Source: a virus. From it: a stretch of 29,806 nt of DNA. Shown one piece after another: positions 1 to 9,535 of this stretch. The notes under the pieces were generated by a model. It was not told the origin of the DNA. It saw nothing but the letters and a program-made list of their open reading frames with translations, and made no database searches. Position numbers and translations under genes: made by a program. The stretch spans positions 1 to 29,806 of IMG/VR virus record IMGVR_UViG_3300009129_000065, one strand, 5' to 3'. The number at the start of each line of letters is the position of its first letter. Position 1 is the first letter of the stretch.

Positions 1-1813
1 TCTCGACGTCACTTAGACATTCCCATGTGCCGCTTGGTGCAGTGTTAGTGCTTTCCTCTAGGAGAGTGTACCAGCTGATGTTTGATGTACTCACACCGGC
101 CCACCTTAGGTTTGAGCCATCGTAGGCTACACCTTTGCTGAGGTCTGTGTTGAGGTTCTTGTGTCGGAAGAAGCCGTAGGTGTCAACAGAACCAGTTGTA
201 CTTGCCTGACGAGCAAATCGCGCATCGCCCTTTTCTCTCGTCATCACCGTTTGACCGTTGGTCGTGCTAGTGCCTGTAGCGTCGAAGCGAGCACGAATAG
301 CCCCGCCACCAACTATACCGATTACGTTTGAGGAGATTCGATACCAACCAGTGTTAGTGTCACCCTCAAAGTAAAACGGAAGGCTGCTTAGGCTTCCGGC
401 GGCGAGCTCAATATGCCCATCAACGCTTACAACACTGTCGCCGTTTCCTAGAGCTACGTTACCACCGCCCGCGTTGATCATGATGCCATTTGCTGCACCG
501 TTGTTGCGGGTTTGGATTTCGTTACCGTCTATCGCGATGTTGGTACCGGTAACATCGCCGATCTGGAAAGCGTGGCCTGTCGATGTCACACTAACGTCGC
601 CGGTGCCGGTTAGTCTAATGCGATTGCTGTAGAACTCACCATCGTTTGATAGTCCAGCGAGATCAGTGTTCCGGCAATACCACTTGAACGGATAGTCTGG
701 TTCTACGGAGGAAAGACTGTCGTTGTCGGCCTCAAACCAAACAGGCCCGACATTAGACTGGACGCGCATAAAGCTCTGGCTGGCGAATCCGACATGACCG
801 ACCTCTACACCGTCAGCGTCAAAGCATTTAACCGCTGCCTCAATGTTTGCGCCATGCGATTCGTTCGCGTCATGCAACTCAATGTACGCAGAGTCGTTCT
901 CGATAATAATGTCGTCGTGGAAGGTCGTCTTGCCTGTGCCGTCAACAACAGACATAGCGACTACCCATAGAGAGCCAGTCCACACCATCATGGTGTCTGT
1001 AGACGTGTTGAAGTACAAGGCACCTGTGGTCAGTGCATCACCGTCATTATCGGTCGTAGGTACGACACCCTTCGCGCCAAGGTAGCGGTCGTCGAAGTTG
1101 TCATAGGATGCTGCTGCGGATGCTGCGGACGCTGCTGCGGCAGACTCGCTGCTCGCTGCGTTGCTCTCGGAAGAGGCTGCTGCGCTCTCGCTGGATGCTG
1201 CCGCGGACTCAGACGCTGCTGCGTTAGTCTCGCTTGTACCTGCATTGGTTTCCGAGTCAGCTGCGTTGTTCTCGCTCACGAGGGCTGCTGCTGCGGATGC
1301 CGCTGCATTGGACTCAGATGTGCCTGCATTGGCCTCTGAGTTAGCTGCCTCGATCTCGGAGAGGTTCGCAGCAATCGCGGAAGCCTCTGCGTTGTCTTCT
1401 GAGGTCTGTGCATCAGCTGCTGATGCGGTTGCACGGTCTGCTGCATCGGACGGGTTCTCTGCCCCCTCGATACGACCGTCGATTAGTTCCTGATAAACCA
1501 TGAGACCTTGCTTGGCAGAAAGGTCGAGGTTCTCAGGAGTGATGTCCGCGCCGTCCTTGAAGCTCACTTCGAGCTCAGTCTTAGGAACGGTGCGTAGAAT
1601 TGTTACACTGTCACCGCTAACCAGCGGGTCTGTTACAGTGATTGTGGAGTCGTCAATCCAGTCAAAGGCTGAATACACAGGATCGCCTGCGCCGTCCAGC
1701 TGACCATTGACCCAGACCTTTACGTCTGCGCGTTTAATGAATCCGAGGGAGAAGCTCACTAGGAAGTTCTGAGGACCACTCGTATAGGTGTATGTGTTTG
1801 TAGTGAGTGCCAC
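1..1813 (-). CDS. Tail fibre protein, T7 gp17-like N-terminus (3' end beyond window)
   Basis: About 604 codons are open from a GTG at 1813 to the left edge, with no stop in this frame, so the C-terminus is missing. The GTG is preceded by AAAGGAG six bases upstream; the first in-frame ATG (near 1502) is about 100 codons inside, so GTG is the right start. The N-terminus (MALTTNTYTYTSG, then FLVSFSLGFIKRADVKVWVNG) looks like the T7 fibre domain that attaches to the tail. Residues about 125-235 are almost pure Ala/Ser/Glu/Asn with repeated SESNAA and SETNAG units, a likely trimeric coiled coil. A DDRYLGAK motif follows, then GALYFNTSTDTMMVWTG, often seen in phage fibres, then a beta-rich distal region ending around a GWYRIS segment. 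The role is host receptor binding. The gene has its own putative phage promoter at 1831-1851. Seen: frame, repeats, RBS. Inferred: receptor role. Confidence 0.88.
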   Translation of the reverse strand, partial: MALTTNTYTYTSGPQNFLVSFSLGFIKRADVKVWVNGQLDGAGDPVYSAFDWIDDSTITVTDPLVSGDSVTILRTVPKTELEVSFKDGADITPENLDLSAKQGLMVYQELIDGRIEGAENPSDAADRATASAADAQTSEDNAEASAIAANLSEIEAANSEANAGTSESNAAASAAAALVSENNAADSETNAGTSETNAAASESAAASSESAAASSESNAASSESAAAASAASAAASYDNFDDRYLGAKGVVPTTDNDGDALTTGALYFNTSTDTMMVWTGSLWVVAMSVVDGTGKTTFHDDIIIENDSAYIELHDANESHGANIEAAVKCFDADGVEVGHVGFASQSFMRVQSNVGPVWFEADNDSLSSVEPDYPFKWYCRNTDLAGLSNDGEFYSNRIRLTGTGDVSVTSTGHAFQIGDVTGTNIAIDGNEIQTRNNGAANGIMINAGGGNVALGNGDSVVSVDGHIELAAGSLSSLPFYFEGDTNTGWYRISSNVIGIVGGGAIRARFDATGTSTTNGQTVMTREKGDARFARQASTTGSVDTYGFFRHKNLNTDLSKGVAYDGSNLRWAGVSTSNISWYTLLEESTNTAPSGTWECLSDVE

Positions 1814-1830
1814 CTTGGGCTCCTTTCGGT

Positions 1831-1851
1831 TATCTTCTATAGGACAGGGTA
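1831..1851 (-). promoter_or_regulatory. Putative phage RNA polymerase promoter P1 (tail fibre)
   Basis: On the minus strand this 21-base element reads TACCCTGTCCTATAGAAGAT plus A. It matches the elements at 17271-17291 (one difference) and 22521-22541 (three differences). The TATAG core resembles the -4 to +1 part of T7-type promoters. It lies between the stop of the upstream internal virion gene and the RBS of the tail fibre, in the coding direction. Promoter function is inferred from repetition and position. Confidence 0.75.
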
Positions 1852-1852
1852 C

Positions 1853-1872
1853 GGGGCGACCGAAGCCGCCCC
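1853..1872 (-). other. Stable hairpin with UUCG tetraloop in the gap before the tail fibre
   Basis: On the minus strand GGGGCGGC, loop TTCG, GTCGCCCC form an 8-base-pair stem (one G-U pair) closed by a C-G pair around UUCG, the especially stable C(UUCG)G tetraloop. It begins six bases after the stop codon of the gene at 1879 and ends one base before promoter P1. No U-run follows, so it is not a classical rho-independent terminator; it could be a pause or attenuation hairpin or protect the 3' end of the upstream mRNA. Confidence 0.6.
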
Positions 1873-1878
1873 TTAGGG

Positions 1879-4800
1879 TTATTTGTCTTTCTGACCGAGG
1901 CTTGTCAGCCAGTCGCCTATGATCATGGTGTTCATCAAAGGCGCTGCTCGGAATGCTTTCTTATCTTGATAGTCAGCATCTCCTGCGGCTGCTTTGATAG
2001 TAGCACCGGGAATACGCAGTGCGTCGTTCGCCCAGCTAAATGCAGCAGGAGACGCAAGCACGTCTCCCGTGTTTCCGTAGCGATTGAAACGCAGGTGATC
2101 CATTCCAGTCATCATAGCAACCGGGTCGAAGTACATAGGAATAAAGCCTGTAGCGTTGGAGTAACTAACAGCACGTACGATATGCTCCATGTTGGTCATA
2201 TCCTTGCCTTCTGCGGCTGCACGGCTGTACGACACTAGCGCGGCCATACCGACACCGTATCCCAAGAGCGCTACCGACCGAGCACCGCCTACTTTAGTCG
2301 CATGTAGGAACTGCTTCTGAGAGGCCAGCATAGGGAAGGTCTTCAAATGCGTGAGCAGAGCACCCATGTCTGTGTGCATCCAAGGATCGGTTTCACCTGC
2401 CAAGGACTTCTGCACAAGGCGGTCTACGTTACGTACAACGCCAGAGCTAAACACTTCGTTGAGCTCGATAGGCCACTGATCGCCGTTGAGGCGCGTGACT
2501 ATTCCGTCTGCATCGAAAGTGACTGTGCCGTTGTCGATCAACCGCTTCATAGCTGCAATGTGATGCTCTTCAAAACCGAAGTCTAAGAACAGTGACTTGC
2601 TTTCCTCTGCGGTTAGGTCTCCCTTTCGGATAGACTGCATTATGCGGTTAGTCGTCATCAATGCGCCTGTCTTCTGCTGAAAACCTTTAATGTAGCGCAT
2701 ACCAGAAACGTAACTCTGCACGTTAACAAGGTTGCGAGAAGAGCGTCTAATCTTGCCTCTCCAATCGCCGTAGTCCATCAACGCGGCATCGTCTAGGTCT
2801 AGGTGCGGACTGAACATATCTTCGTCCCGCCACAACGTACCCGTCATAGCTTTGATGTCCTTGAGCAGAACTTGATCCCGGTCTTTAGCCGCCTTGTCCA
2901 AGATTGTGCGTACACCTGCTTGATCGAGGAAGTTTCGCATACCGTTCTGTGCAATGGCAGCAGCGGTTTCACCGAGCTGCGCGAAACCTACCTTGTTCAG
3001 CCAAGCGAGGTTAACAGCTCGTTTGATGTCAGATGTATAAATCGACTGAGACTCTGGTGCTCGATCCGGGTGCATCCCACTCCAACCCTTCTGAGGGCCA
3101 GCATCAAACGCCGTGAACATAGCACGCATTTCGTTCGGATGCAGGAAGTCTTTATGACCATCTGTAATACCGAGCGCTCGTTGCTCCGCCATCAAAGCTG
3201 TAATAACTTCTTCTCGTGCAGCGGGACTATCGATGCCTTTACGTGCTAGGGCTGAGCCCCCAGCCACACCGCGAGAGTATCGCGACCAGTCGCCTAGCAT
3301 GTCGTTGCTGTAGACGTCTACTAGCTTGAGACCAGAATCGCCGATGTCGATGTCCATATCTACGCCGTTACGAGACTTCGTAAAGCCAGCTTTACTCTTG
3401 TCGGCCTGTGCGCCTTTAAGACGCTTCATGATACCTTCGCGCTCAGTCTTGCTGAGTGTAGAGGATTGAAGCACTGTTTCGAGCCAATCTGCACCGTCAC
3501 CGGACAGTAGGCCAAAGACATTAGTGTCCACACCCTCTGACTGCGCCTTAGCTCGCTGTAGAACGGCCTTAGCAATTACAGCTGCGTCCTTTCCCTCACC
3601 TAATCCACGGCTTCTGAGACCGGCTGCTAGAGCCTCTTCGAGCTCTTCCTGTGTAAAGCGACCTTCGTCTAGGTACTTACGGATAGCGCGTCCCATGATC
3701 TTTTGTGGGTTGTAGTGCGGGTTCTTAGGCAGATCAGCCGTGCCACGCATAGGCGTCTGCTTTCCTCCAAAGCCAGTAAAGACGTCGTGTGCTGTGTTAG
3801 CTGCACCGTCATACATGTTCGCTGCACTAATGATACGCTGGTCAGATGTAGTCAGACCTGTGGTCGAGTAGTCTACGTCTGCATCGTCTACACGATTTAG
3901 GTGTGCATTCTCACGTGCGTTGCGCTCTAAACGTACCTGCCGATTGAACGCCTCAATAGCTCCCTGATTAGCGCCGAAACGGCGTGTAGAGAAGAACTTG
4001 TTCGGCATGTTGTCCGCAGCCCAGTCGTTCATGAGCTTAGAGACGTCTACGAAATTGTCGTTAATTCGTCCGTTATACACTCGCTGTAGTGCTGCTGCGT
4101 TGTTCGATCCACGGTTAGCGCCTGAGGCACTTTCCAAGATGTCTCGTCCAATCCAGTTACCTACGCGAGACTGTGTATCGTACAGCTTAGTTGCTACACG
4201 TGCGCCGCCAAGTCTAGCACCAATAGGGCTCTGTAGAACCTTCTCGAATGCGTTGCGTTCTTCCGCACGACGAGCGTCGAAGTCTGTGCCGCTGATACGG
4301 TCGTCTGCTCGATCGATCCAGTGAGCGGACGTAGCCGAGATGTCTGGATTGTCCAGCTGCAATGAGCGTCCTTCAAAGGTAGTACCCGATGCACGGGCAG
4401 CACCGATCGATTGCTGCTCTACGTCTGCCTCTGGCGGTGCCATAGGTGACGGGCCCGTAGGTTCATCTACGATGTCCTGTACGTTCAGTGCTGGGTCGCC
4501 TGTAGCGATCTGCTGATCGAGGTCTTTTGCCATCTGACGGGCAGACGGACCAAGTACAGCGCCTAAGCCTGTACCTGCGCCAGCACCCATGAGGATTGAC
4601 ATGATGAATGTGTTCTCAGCCTGTGAGTCGGCTGTCATTGCTTCAACGCCGCCAACCAGTGCACCTGCTTGAGCACCTGCTGCTGCGCCCTCGATAGCGC
4701 CCTGTACTCGCCGGGATGCGCTGACGCGTCTTCCAGCTGCTGCAATTGTACGGTAGCCGACCATACCACCTTTCAGTGGTGCGAAGATCATATCAAGGTC

Positions 4801-5367
4801 TACCATAGACGCAGCAAAGCGAGTAGCTCCACCGCCTGTCTGATAGGACAGTCTAGCAGCTTCGGCTCGTTCAGCAAGGATACGGCCCCGCGCACGGAAG
4901 GCTGCTTCTCGTGTCGGCAGACCTAAGAGGTACTCGAAGTCGTCGGCATCCATGCCCTCAAGGAGCTCTTCGGCGTCCTCAGCGCGTGTCGCCCACGATT
5001 CGCCGCTGTCATGCGCTCCGCCGATAACGCCCTTTAGAGCGCCTCCTACGACCGCTGCGGCCCTATCGAAGTCGAAGTCTCCCGGTGTACCGAACATCTC
5101 GGACGGGTCTTCTGGGACTGAGTTAGTTTCGTTGTATGTTTCGAGTGCTGCTGCACCCTCTTCGAGAGCTCGCGTCCCAATGCTGTAGGCTGCGGTTTGT
5201 CTTCCGCCTGCTGCGAGGTTCTCGGTAAATGTCATCTGGTCGCGCATCTCTTCGAGGTTTCTATCCTGAAACGTCGTCGATTGCGGTGCCTGTGTTTCTT
5301 CTTCTTCGGAGGAAGGCATTGCTTCGCTCACCAGCCCCTTACGGACTGTGTCAATAATTTGTACCAT
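1879..5367 (-). CDS. Internal virion protein, T7 gp16-like position (1162 aa)
   Basis: A very large soluble-looking protein encoded just before the tail fibre, the place held by T7 gp16 (about 1,318 aa), which is ejected into the cell and helps form the channel for DNA entry. The N-terminal 50 residues are polar and acidic. Two glycine/alanine-rich hydrophobic stretches, near residues 100-115 (AAAVVGGALKGVIGG) and about 220-275 (including GAIEGAAAGAQAGALVGG and MGAGAGTGLGAVLG), could be glycine-zipper or membrane-interacting segments. The rest is mixed helix with few recognisable motifs. I see no lytic transglycosylase domain here, unlike T7 gp16; a lysozyme-like domain is in the neighbouring gene instead. 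The start ATG has GGAG five bases upstream. Function comes from position and size; sequence similarity could not be tested. Confidence 0.75.
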   Translation of the reverse strand: MVQIIDTVRKGLVSEAMPSSEEEETQAPQSTTFQDRNLEEMRDQMTFTENLAAGGRQTAAYSIGTRALEEGAAALETYNETNSVPEDPSEMFGTPGDFDFDRAAAVVGGALKGVIGGAHDSGESWATRAEDAEELLEGMDADDFEYLLGLPTREAAFRARGRILAERAEAARLSYQTGGGATRFAASMVDLDMIFAPLKGGMVGYRTIAAAGRRVSASRRVQGAIEGAAAGAQAGALVGGVEAMTADSQAENTFIMSILMGAGAGTGLGAVLGPSARQMAKDLDQQIATGDPALNVQDIVDEPTGPSPMAPPEADVEQQSIGAARASGTTFEGRSLQLDNPDISATSAHWIDRADDRISGTDFDARRAEERNAFEKVLQSPIGARLGGARVATKLYDTQSRVGNWIGRDILESASGANRGSNNAAALQRVYNGRINDNFVDVSKLMNDWAADNMPNKFFSTRRFGANQGAIEAFNRQVRLERNARENAHLNRVDDADVDYSTTGLTTSDQRIISAANMYDGAANTAHDVFTGFGGKQTPMRGTADLPKNPHYNPQKIMGRAIRKYLDEGRFTQEELEEALAAGLRSRGLGEGKDAAVIAKAVLQRAKAQSEGVDTNVFGLLSGDGADWLETVLQSSTLSKTEREGIMKRLKGAQADKSKAGFTKSRNGVDMDIDIGDSGLKLVDVYSNDMLGDWSRYSRGVAGGSALARKGIDSPAAREEVITALMAEQRALGITDGHKDFLHPNEMRAMFTAFDAGPQKGWSGMHPDRAPESQSIYTSDIKRAVNLAWLNKVGFAQLGETAAAIAQNGMRNFLDQAGVRTILDKAAKDRDQVLLKDIKAMTGTLWRDEDMFSPHLDLDDAALMDYGDWRGKIRRSSRNLVNVQSYVSGMRYIKGFQQKTGALMTTNRIMQSIRKGDLTAEESKSLFLDFGFEEHHIAAMKRLIDNGTVTFDADGIVTRLNGDQWPIELNEVFSSGVVRNVDRLVQKSLAGETDPWMHTDMGALLTHLKTFPMLASQKQFLHATKVGGARSVALLGYGVGMAALVSYSRAAAEGKDMTNMEHIVRAVSYSNATGFIPMYFDPVAMMTGMDHLRFNRYGNTGDVLASPAAFSWANDALRIPGATIKAAAGDADYQDKKAFRAAPLMNTMIIGDWLTSLGQKDK

Positions 5368-5386
5368 GTTCTCTCCGATTGAGTAT

Positions 5387-5410
5387 CCCCTCCCCGATTA
5401 AAGGGAGGGG
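5387..5410 (+). terminator. GC-rich hairpin; terminator-like only for plus-strand transcription
   Basis: CCCCTCCC and GGGAGGGG form a perfect 8-base-pair stem around the 8-base loop CGATTAAA. In the plus direction it is followed by TTTTATTTA, the layout of a rho-independent terminator, yet no plausible plus-strand gene exists. In the minus (gene) direction the hairpin is followed by ATACTC, not a U-run. It lies in the 49-base gap between two internal virion genes, 19 bases upstream of the next start codon. It may stop antisense transcription, or act as an mRNA processing or stability structure on the sense transcript. Confidence 0.5.
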
Positions 5411-5416
5411 TTTTAT

Positions 5417-8400
5417 TTAGTTCTGTACTTGTGCCAAGGCACGGTTCACTTCTCGCTGGTGATACCATTCACCCATGCGTTCCAGAGTCCATTCGGCTGG
5501 TAGGTCAATGCCTACGCCGTCACGGCCCATAACGAATAGATCAACATCTACACCGTTCGTCTCGTGCATTCCGATAGGACGTACACCAGTTTCACTCAGG
5601 CTGATCTGACGAGCAGTCTCACCTGTCATGTGGTCTTCACCGAACCAGAGCTCTTCTGCCGATGCTCCTACTAGAACACCCCAGCGATCTGGGTCTTGGG
5701 CAGCTTGGTCTGCGATAAACGCTTTGATGACCTTCTGCTCGATACCAGTGATACCAGAATACGATCCTGCGCGTTCACCGAACATCTGATCAACGACTGC
5801 ATGACCGCGTTCCATGACTACCAGACGGTTGCCGATTACAGAGGTACGTCCTAAGACGTCTTCCTGCGTCATCTCAACGATCTTCTCCATAGGGATACCC
5901 AAGTTAGGGTCGAGTGCGAACCTGCGTTCAGCCTCACCTACGATCAGATCAGTCAGCATGTCTTCGTTTTCCTGTGTGAAGACTGCGGCCTCGTCCATAC
6001 CAGTACGTAAGAACGTGTCTTTGATCGTACCCTGTTCCCACCAGCTCTGTACCCAGCCGACGTTCTGTCCAGACATATAGGCACGGACGCCAGCAGATAC
6101 TTGCTGCGCCACGTCGATCTCAGCTGAACCGGGTCGGCCAGAGGTCTGCATAGTGGTGGCGCTAGAAGATGCACGGTCAAGACGACCTTGTGCCGTCTTC
6201 AATGCCGAGGCGATAGACTCAGGGTCAGCTGATGGACCGCCTGCTAGGACTAACAGAGCCTCAGCACGACCACGTGCCTGTCCGTCAGTGAACATGGACT
6301 TCGCTACCTCATGGTGCCCAGCTTTAATTAGGTCCGAGTAGGTAAGCAGAGAGTTCACTACAGTAGGATTAGCTTCGCCGTCTGGTGCGAGATTAGCGAG
6401 CATCTGTGCAGAGTAGATGTCCTGCGCGTCCTGTGATACGACACCAGCTTGTATCCAGTTCTGGATAGTCTGTGCCTGTATCTCTTGGCCGTAGGCTTCC
6501 TGAGGAACCTCACCGCTCTCGACACGTCTGTTCACATCTTTAGCAGTCTGTATAGCAGTCTGTTCTTCATGCAAAGCACGTAGACGCGGAGTTAGCTGCG
6601 CCACGCTGCCAGTCAGGACCGCAGTGTCGATGATGTTTTGATCACGTTCACGATCTGCGCGTACCTTAATCTGCTCTTGAACGAGGGGTGCTATCGTCTC
6701 GATCTGCTTGTTTAGGTTCGTGTCTTGAATACGGATACCGCGATCTGCTGCGAGCTGCCGTGTAGCATCCATGTAAGCCCGCCCCATAGTAGCGATTTCC
6801 GTAGAACTCAGGTTAGGGTCTTGGATAGAAACCTTGAACGCTTCGAGACTTTCAGCCATCTCGCCTCGGAAGGCCCACATAGCATCTGCTGCTTCTGTGT
6901 TACCTGCTTCTGTCTCACGCTTAGCTGCGTTAGTTATAGACGTCAGACGTTGGTCATTGAGGTAGCTCAACGTACCGCGTGTCTGCTGCAAGTCTCTCGC
7001 CTCACGACGCTGGTTGTAGAGGTCTTCGTATTGGCTGTAGTTGATCTCACCAGCCTGTAGGCGCTGCGTAGCGAACTGCATGTCGCGCTGTAGCTCGTAC
7101 TCGCCAGTCATCTGCTGTTGCTCTAGGAGACCGTCGCGCAGTGCCTGTGCTGATTGCAAGGAAGTCTGTGCGATAGATAGGCGCTGTGCTGCTGTCTGGT
7201 AGATGTCCTCTCCCGCCATCTGACGGTTGAGTTGATCGATGTATCCAGCTGTCTCTGCACTCAATGTGCTGACGTCGCCGTCGTAGGCGTCTGCTGCGTC
7301 ACGACCATCGAGATACGCGATAGCTGCGCGTGTAGTATCGCCGCCGTAGTGCTCGACGTTCTCTACCCACGAATACTGGCCTGTACGGGTCATAGTAACC
7401 TGCTCACGGCTGTAGCCGGGGTCGTTACCTTGCCACGCTTCCCATGCGGTATGTCCCTGTGTGTCGTAGATGTACTGACCGAGACGGTCCTGCATAGCAG
7501 GAGTAAGACGCTCGTTGCCTGTTAGACCGAGGCCGTCACGCGCTGTCTTCATGGTGTCGCCGATGATCTGGTACGCTCCGATAGGAGTTGATACCACGCC
7601 ACCGTTACGCGCCGCCACGTACTGTCCGTATGCACCGCTAGGGCTTTGGAACGCAATCGCCTCGTTGATTGTCATGTCTGTGACACGTACGCCTGCGAAT
7701 GGGTTGCCGGGTAGCTCCGAGTCGTTGAAGAGCTTGTTGTAATCTCCGCCGCTCTCTTTAGGGAAGATGTGTACTTCTGCCATAGCACGGAAGCTGGCTG
7801 GCCCACCACCTGCGTCGAGGTTGTTGATCATAGGCTGTGTGAGGTTGCCGACTGTAGCGTAGTCGCCACGCGCCTGTGCTGCTTCAATAGCCACGACTTC
7901 TCGTGTCTGATCCATGATCTCTGCTTGGCGTTGACCGGCGTATGCCACACCAGCTTCATGTGCGTTGAGTGTTAGATGGTGCTCATTGAAGAGCGCAATC
8001 ATGTCCTCAGTCATGCCTTCCTGATCACCGGTGTATCCGCCTGCGTCGATACGCTCTTGAATTTCCTGCATACCACGCTGTAGCTTAGGATTGAACTCAG
8101 CACGTGCACGCTGCTGGAAGCGAGCCTCAGCTGCGTTGATCTGGTTGACCAGCGCTGTAGGCATGTCGTCCATAACACCAGAGGCTTTCAGCTGCTGGTA
8201 CGCTACAGGGTTCATGCGATCGAATGCAGCTACGACGCCCTCTGCCAGTGCCGCTTGACGGCGATCTGCGCTGAGCATCTGTGAACCAGAGCCCTCGACG
8301 TCCATCGCGTTAGCAATGAGTTCGCTGAATGAGCTAGGGTCTTGCGACAACATATGCACGGACTCAACGAGCGTGTCGTATGTGTTCTGTTCTTGGTTCT

Positions 8401-8938
8401 GCATGTACGCCTGCGTGTGCTGTGACACGAGTGCAGGCATCTGGTTAGCCATGTTCTCACGGACCATACGGGCTGTCTGTGGATCGAGCCCTTCGATGGT
8501 CTGGTTCAAACGGTTTACGTATGCTTGACGGAAGGTGTCAGGGTCGTCAGCGTACTGCGACTGTCTGATCATTTCCTGTTGTGCGGAGAGAAGGGAGGCG
8601 GACATAGACTGCGCCTGCATGACGCGGTAGCCTTGGTTGGCCCACTTGTCGCCCTCCATCTCTAAATCTTCGAGGGTCTGGCCCTGCTGGTATGCCATCT
8701 GCCCGTCGAGGACAGAGGCTTCGTGTTCTACGTCTGCACGTTGCTGCCACTTCTGGCCCATCCAGTTCGTAAGTGCAGATGCTAGCTGCGCCTCTCGTGA
8801 ATTGGTCACATTAGGGGCAGCAGGAACCTGCGTGTTCGGGATATGTAGTTCAGACGATGTCGGGATGACGGGGTTTACTTCCGCCTTTCCTGCGAGACTA
8901 TCTGTTACGCCTTCACGGCGCTGTGTTCCTGTTGCCAT
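5417..8938 (-). CDS. Internal virion protein with embedded lysozyme-like domain (1173 aa)
   Basis: Second of three internal virion genes, in the position of T7 gp15 (747 aa) but much longer. Long Gln/Ala-rich helical regions flank a compact domain at about residues 388-505: FPKESGGDYN, with E395 a candidate catalytic glutamate, then VTDMTINEAIAFQ, then STPIGAYQII and a helical end near YDTQGHTAWEAW. This order (E-S-G-G, then a G-A/R-Y-Q segment) resembles phage lambda-type lysozyme/transglycosylase folds used to open peptidoglycan locally during DNA ejection. T7 keeps such a domain at the N-terminus of gp16, so here it has a different location. The ATG at 8938 follows GGATAGGAATACATA. The upstream gp14-like gene ends nine bases before the start. 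Seen: motifs and domain position. Inferred: enzymatic role. Confidence 0.8.
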   Translation of the reverse strand: MATGTQRREGVTDSLAGKAEVNPVIPTSSELHIPNTQVPAAPNVTNSREAQLASALTNWMGQKWQQRADVEHEASVLDGQMAYQQGQTLEDLEMEGDKWANQGYRVMQAQSMSASLLSAQQEMIRQSQYADDPDTFRQAYVNRLNQTIEGLDPQTARMVRENMANQMPALVSQHTQAYMQNQEQNTYDTLVESVHMLSQDPSSFSELIANAMDVEGSGSQMLSADRRQAALAEGVVAAFDRMNPVAYQQLKASGVMDDMPTALVNQINAAEARFQQRARAEFNPKLQRGMQEIQERIDAGGYTGDQEGMTEDMIALFNEHHLTLNAHEAGVAYAGQRQAEIMDQTREVVAIEAAQARGDYATVGNLTQPMINNLDAGGGPASFRAMAEVHIFPKESGGDYNKLFNDSELPGNPFAGVRVTDMTINEAIAFQSPSGAYGQYVAARNGGVVSTPIGAYQIIGDTMKTARDGLGLTGNERLTPAMQDRLGQYIYDTQGHTAWEAWQGNDPGYSREQVTMTRTGQYSWVENVEHYGGDTTRAAIAYLDGRDAADAYDGDVSTLSAETAGYIDQLNRQMAGEDIYQTAAQRLSIAQTSLQSAQALRDGLLEQQQMTGEYELQRDMQFATQRLQAGEINYSQYEDLYNQRREARDLQQTRGTLSYLNDQRLTSITNAAKRETEAGNTEAADAMWAFRGEMAESLEAFKVSIQDPNLSSTEIATMGRAYMDATRQLAADRGIRIQDTNLNKQIETIAPLVQEQIKVRADRERDQNIIDTAVLTGSVAQLTPRLRALHEEQTAIQTAKDVNRRVESGEVPQEAYGQEIQAQTIQNWIQAGVVSQDAQDIYSAQMLANLAPDGEANPTVVNSLLTYSDLIKAGHHEVAKSMFTDGQARGRAEALLVLAGGPSADPESIASALKTAQGRLDRASSSATTMQTSGRPGSAEIDVAQQVSAGVRAYMSGQNVGWVQSWWEQGTIKDTFLRTGMDEAAVFTQENEDMLTDLIVGEAERRFALDPNLGIPMEKIVEMTQEDVLGRTSVIGNRLVVMERGHAVVDQMFGERAGSYSGITGIEQKVIKAFIADQAAQDPDRWGVLVGASAEELWFGEDHMTGETARQISLSETGVRPIGMHETNGVDVDLFVMGRDGVGIDLPAEWTLERMGEWYHQREVNRALAQVQN

Positions 8939-8947
8939 TATGTATTC

Positions 8948-9535
8948 CTATCCTGAGAAGAGGCTGAGCGGGGCGTCAGCGGTTCTATTGCCTTCTGGGT
9001 TGTTCGCGTCCCATGTGTCTATGAGACTTGTTGTAAGACCCAGTAGGGCCGAGGAAGCGTCGGGGAGTACCGGACGTGGGATGATTGTGGTATCCTTTCC
9101 GAGGATCGCATTCATCTTGATGTCGCGAGTATTCTGACGGAGTGCTGCTTGCTGTGCGTTACGGTTCTGTACGCGAGCGAACTGCGCCTGTATCTCAGAG
9201 CGTCGCAGACCCTGTAGTGTAGCGTCAACGCTGCGTCCTGATACACCGGCAGCTGCCGCAGACACTTGTGCCTGCGACTTATGCTTGAGTGCTTGTAGAC
9301 TGATGTTGAACTCTAAGCGTTTGCTTTGGTCCGCCACCTGAGCCTGAGCCAGCGCTACGTTGTTCTGCTGACGTGCCGCAGACATACCCATTAGTACGTT
9401 ACGGTGCGCCTGAGCAGACGTTTGCATCTTGTGCTGGATTTCAGTGATCTTGTTCTGGTCTTGCTGAATAGACGCCTGACCGAGTGCCCCGATAGCTTGG
9501 GTGCCCATCTTGGCATACATATTGAAGTCTACCAT
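8948..9535 (-). CDS. Internal virion protein, T7 gp14-like (195 aa)
   Basis: A small Gln/Ala-rich helical protein between tail tubular B and the large internal virion proteins. The length of 195 aa is close to T7 gp14 (196 aa), the core protein that is ejected and is thought to insert into the outer membrane. The N-terminus (MVDFNMYAKMGTQAIGALG) has a short amphipathic/hydrophobic stretch, then long helices rich in Q, A and K/R, and a proline-containing C-terminus. I place the start at the ATG at 9535: its A is the last base of the upstream TAA stop (TAATG), and AAGGAGG lies about seven bases before it. An in-frame ATG at 9574 would give 13 more residues inside the preceding gene but lacks such support. 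Function is from synteny and size. Confidence 0.8.
   Translation of the reverse strand: MVDFNMYAKMGTQAIGALGQASIQQDQNKITEIQHKMQTSAQAHRNVLMGMSAARQQNNVALAQAQVADQSKRLEFNISLQALKHKSQAQVSAAAAGVSGRSVDATLQGLRRSEIQAQFARVQNRNAQQAALRQNTRDIKMNAILGKDTTIIPRPVLPDASSALLGLTTSLIDTWDANNPEGNRTADAPLSLFSG

Noticed and set aside
8637-9137. 166-codon plus-strand open frame
   Set aside because: It is antisense to two internal virion genes, spans their junction and shows no recognisable motif or start signal.
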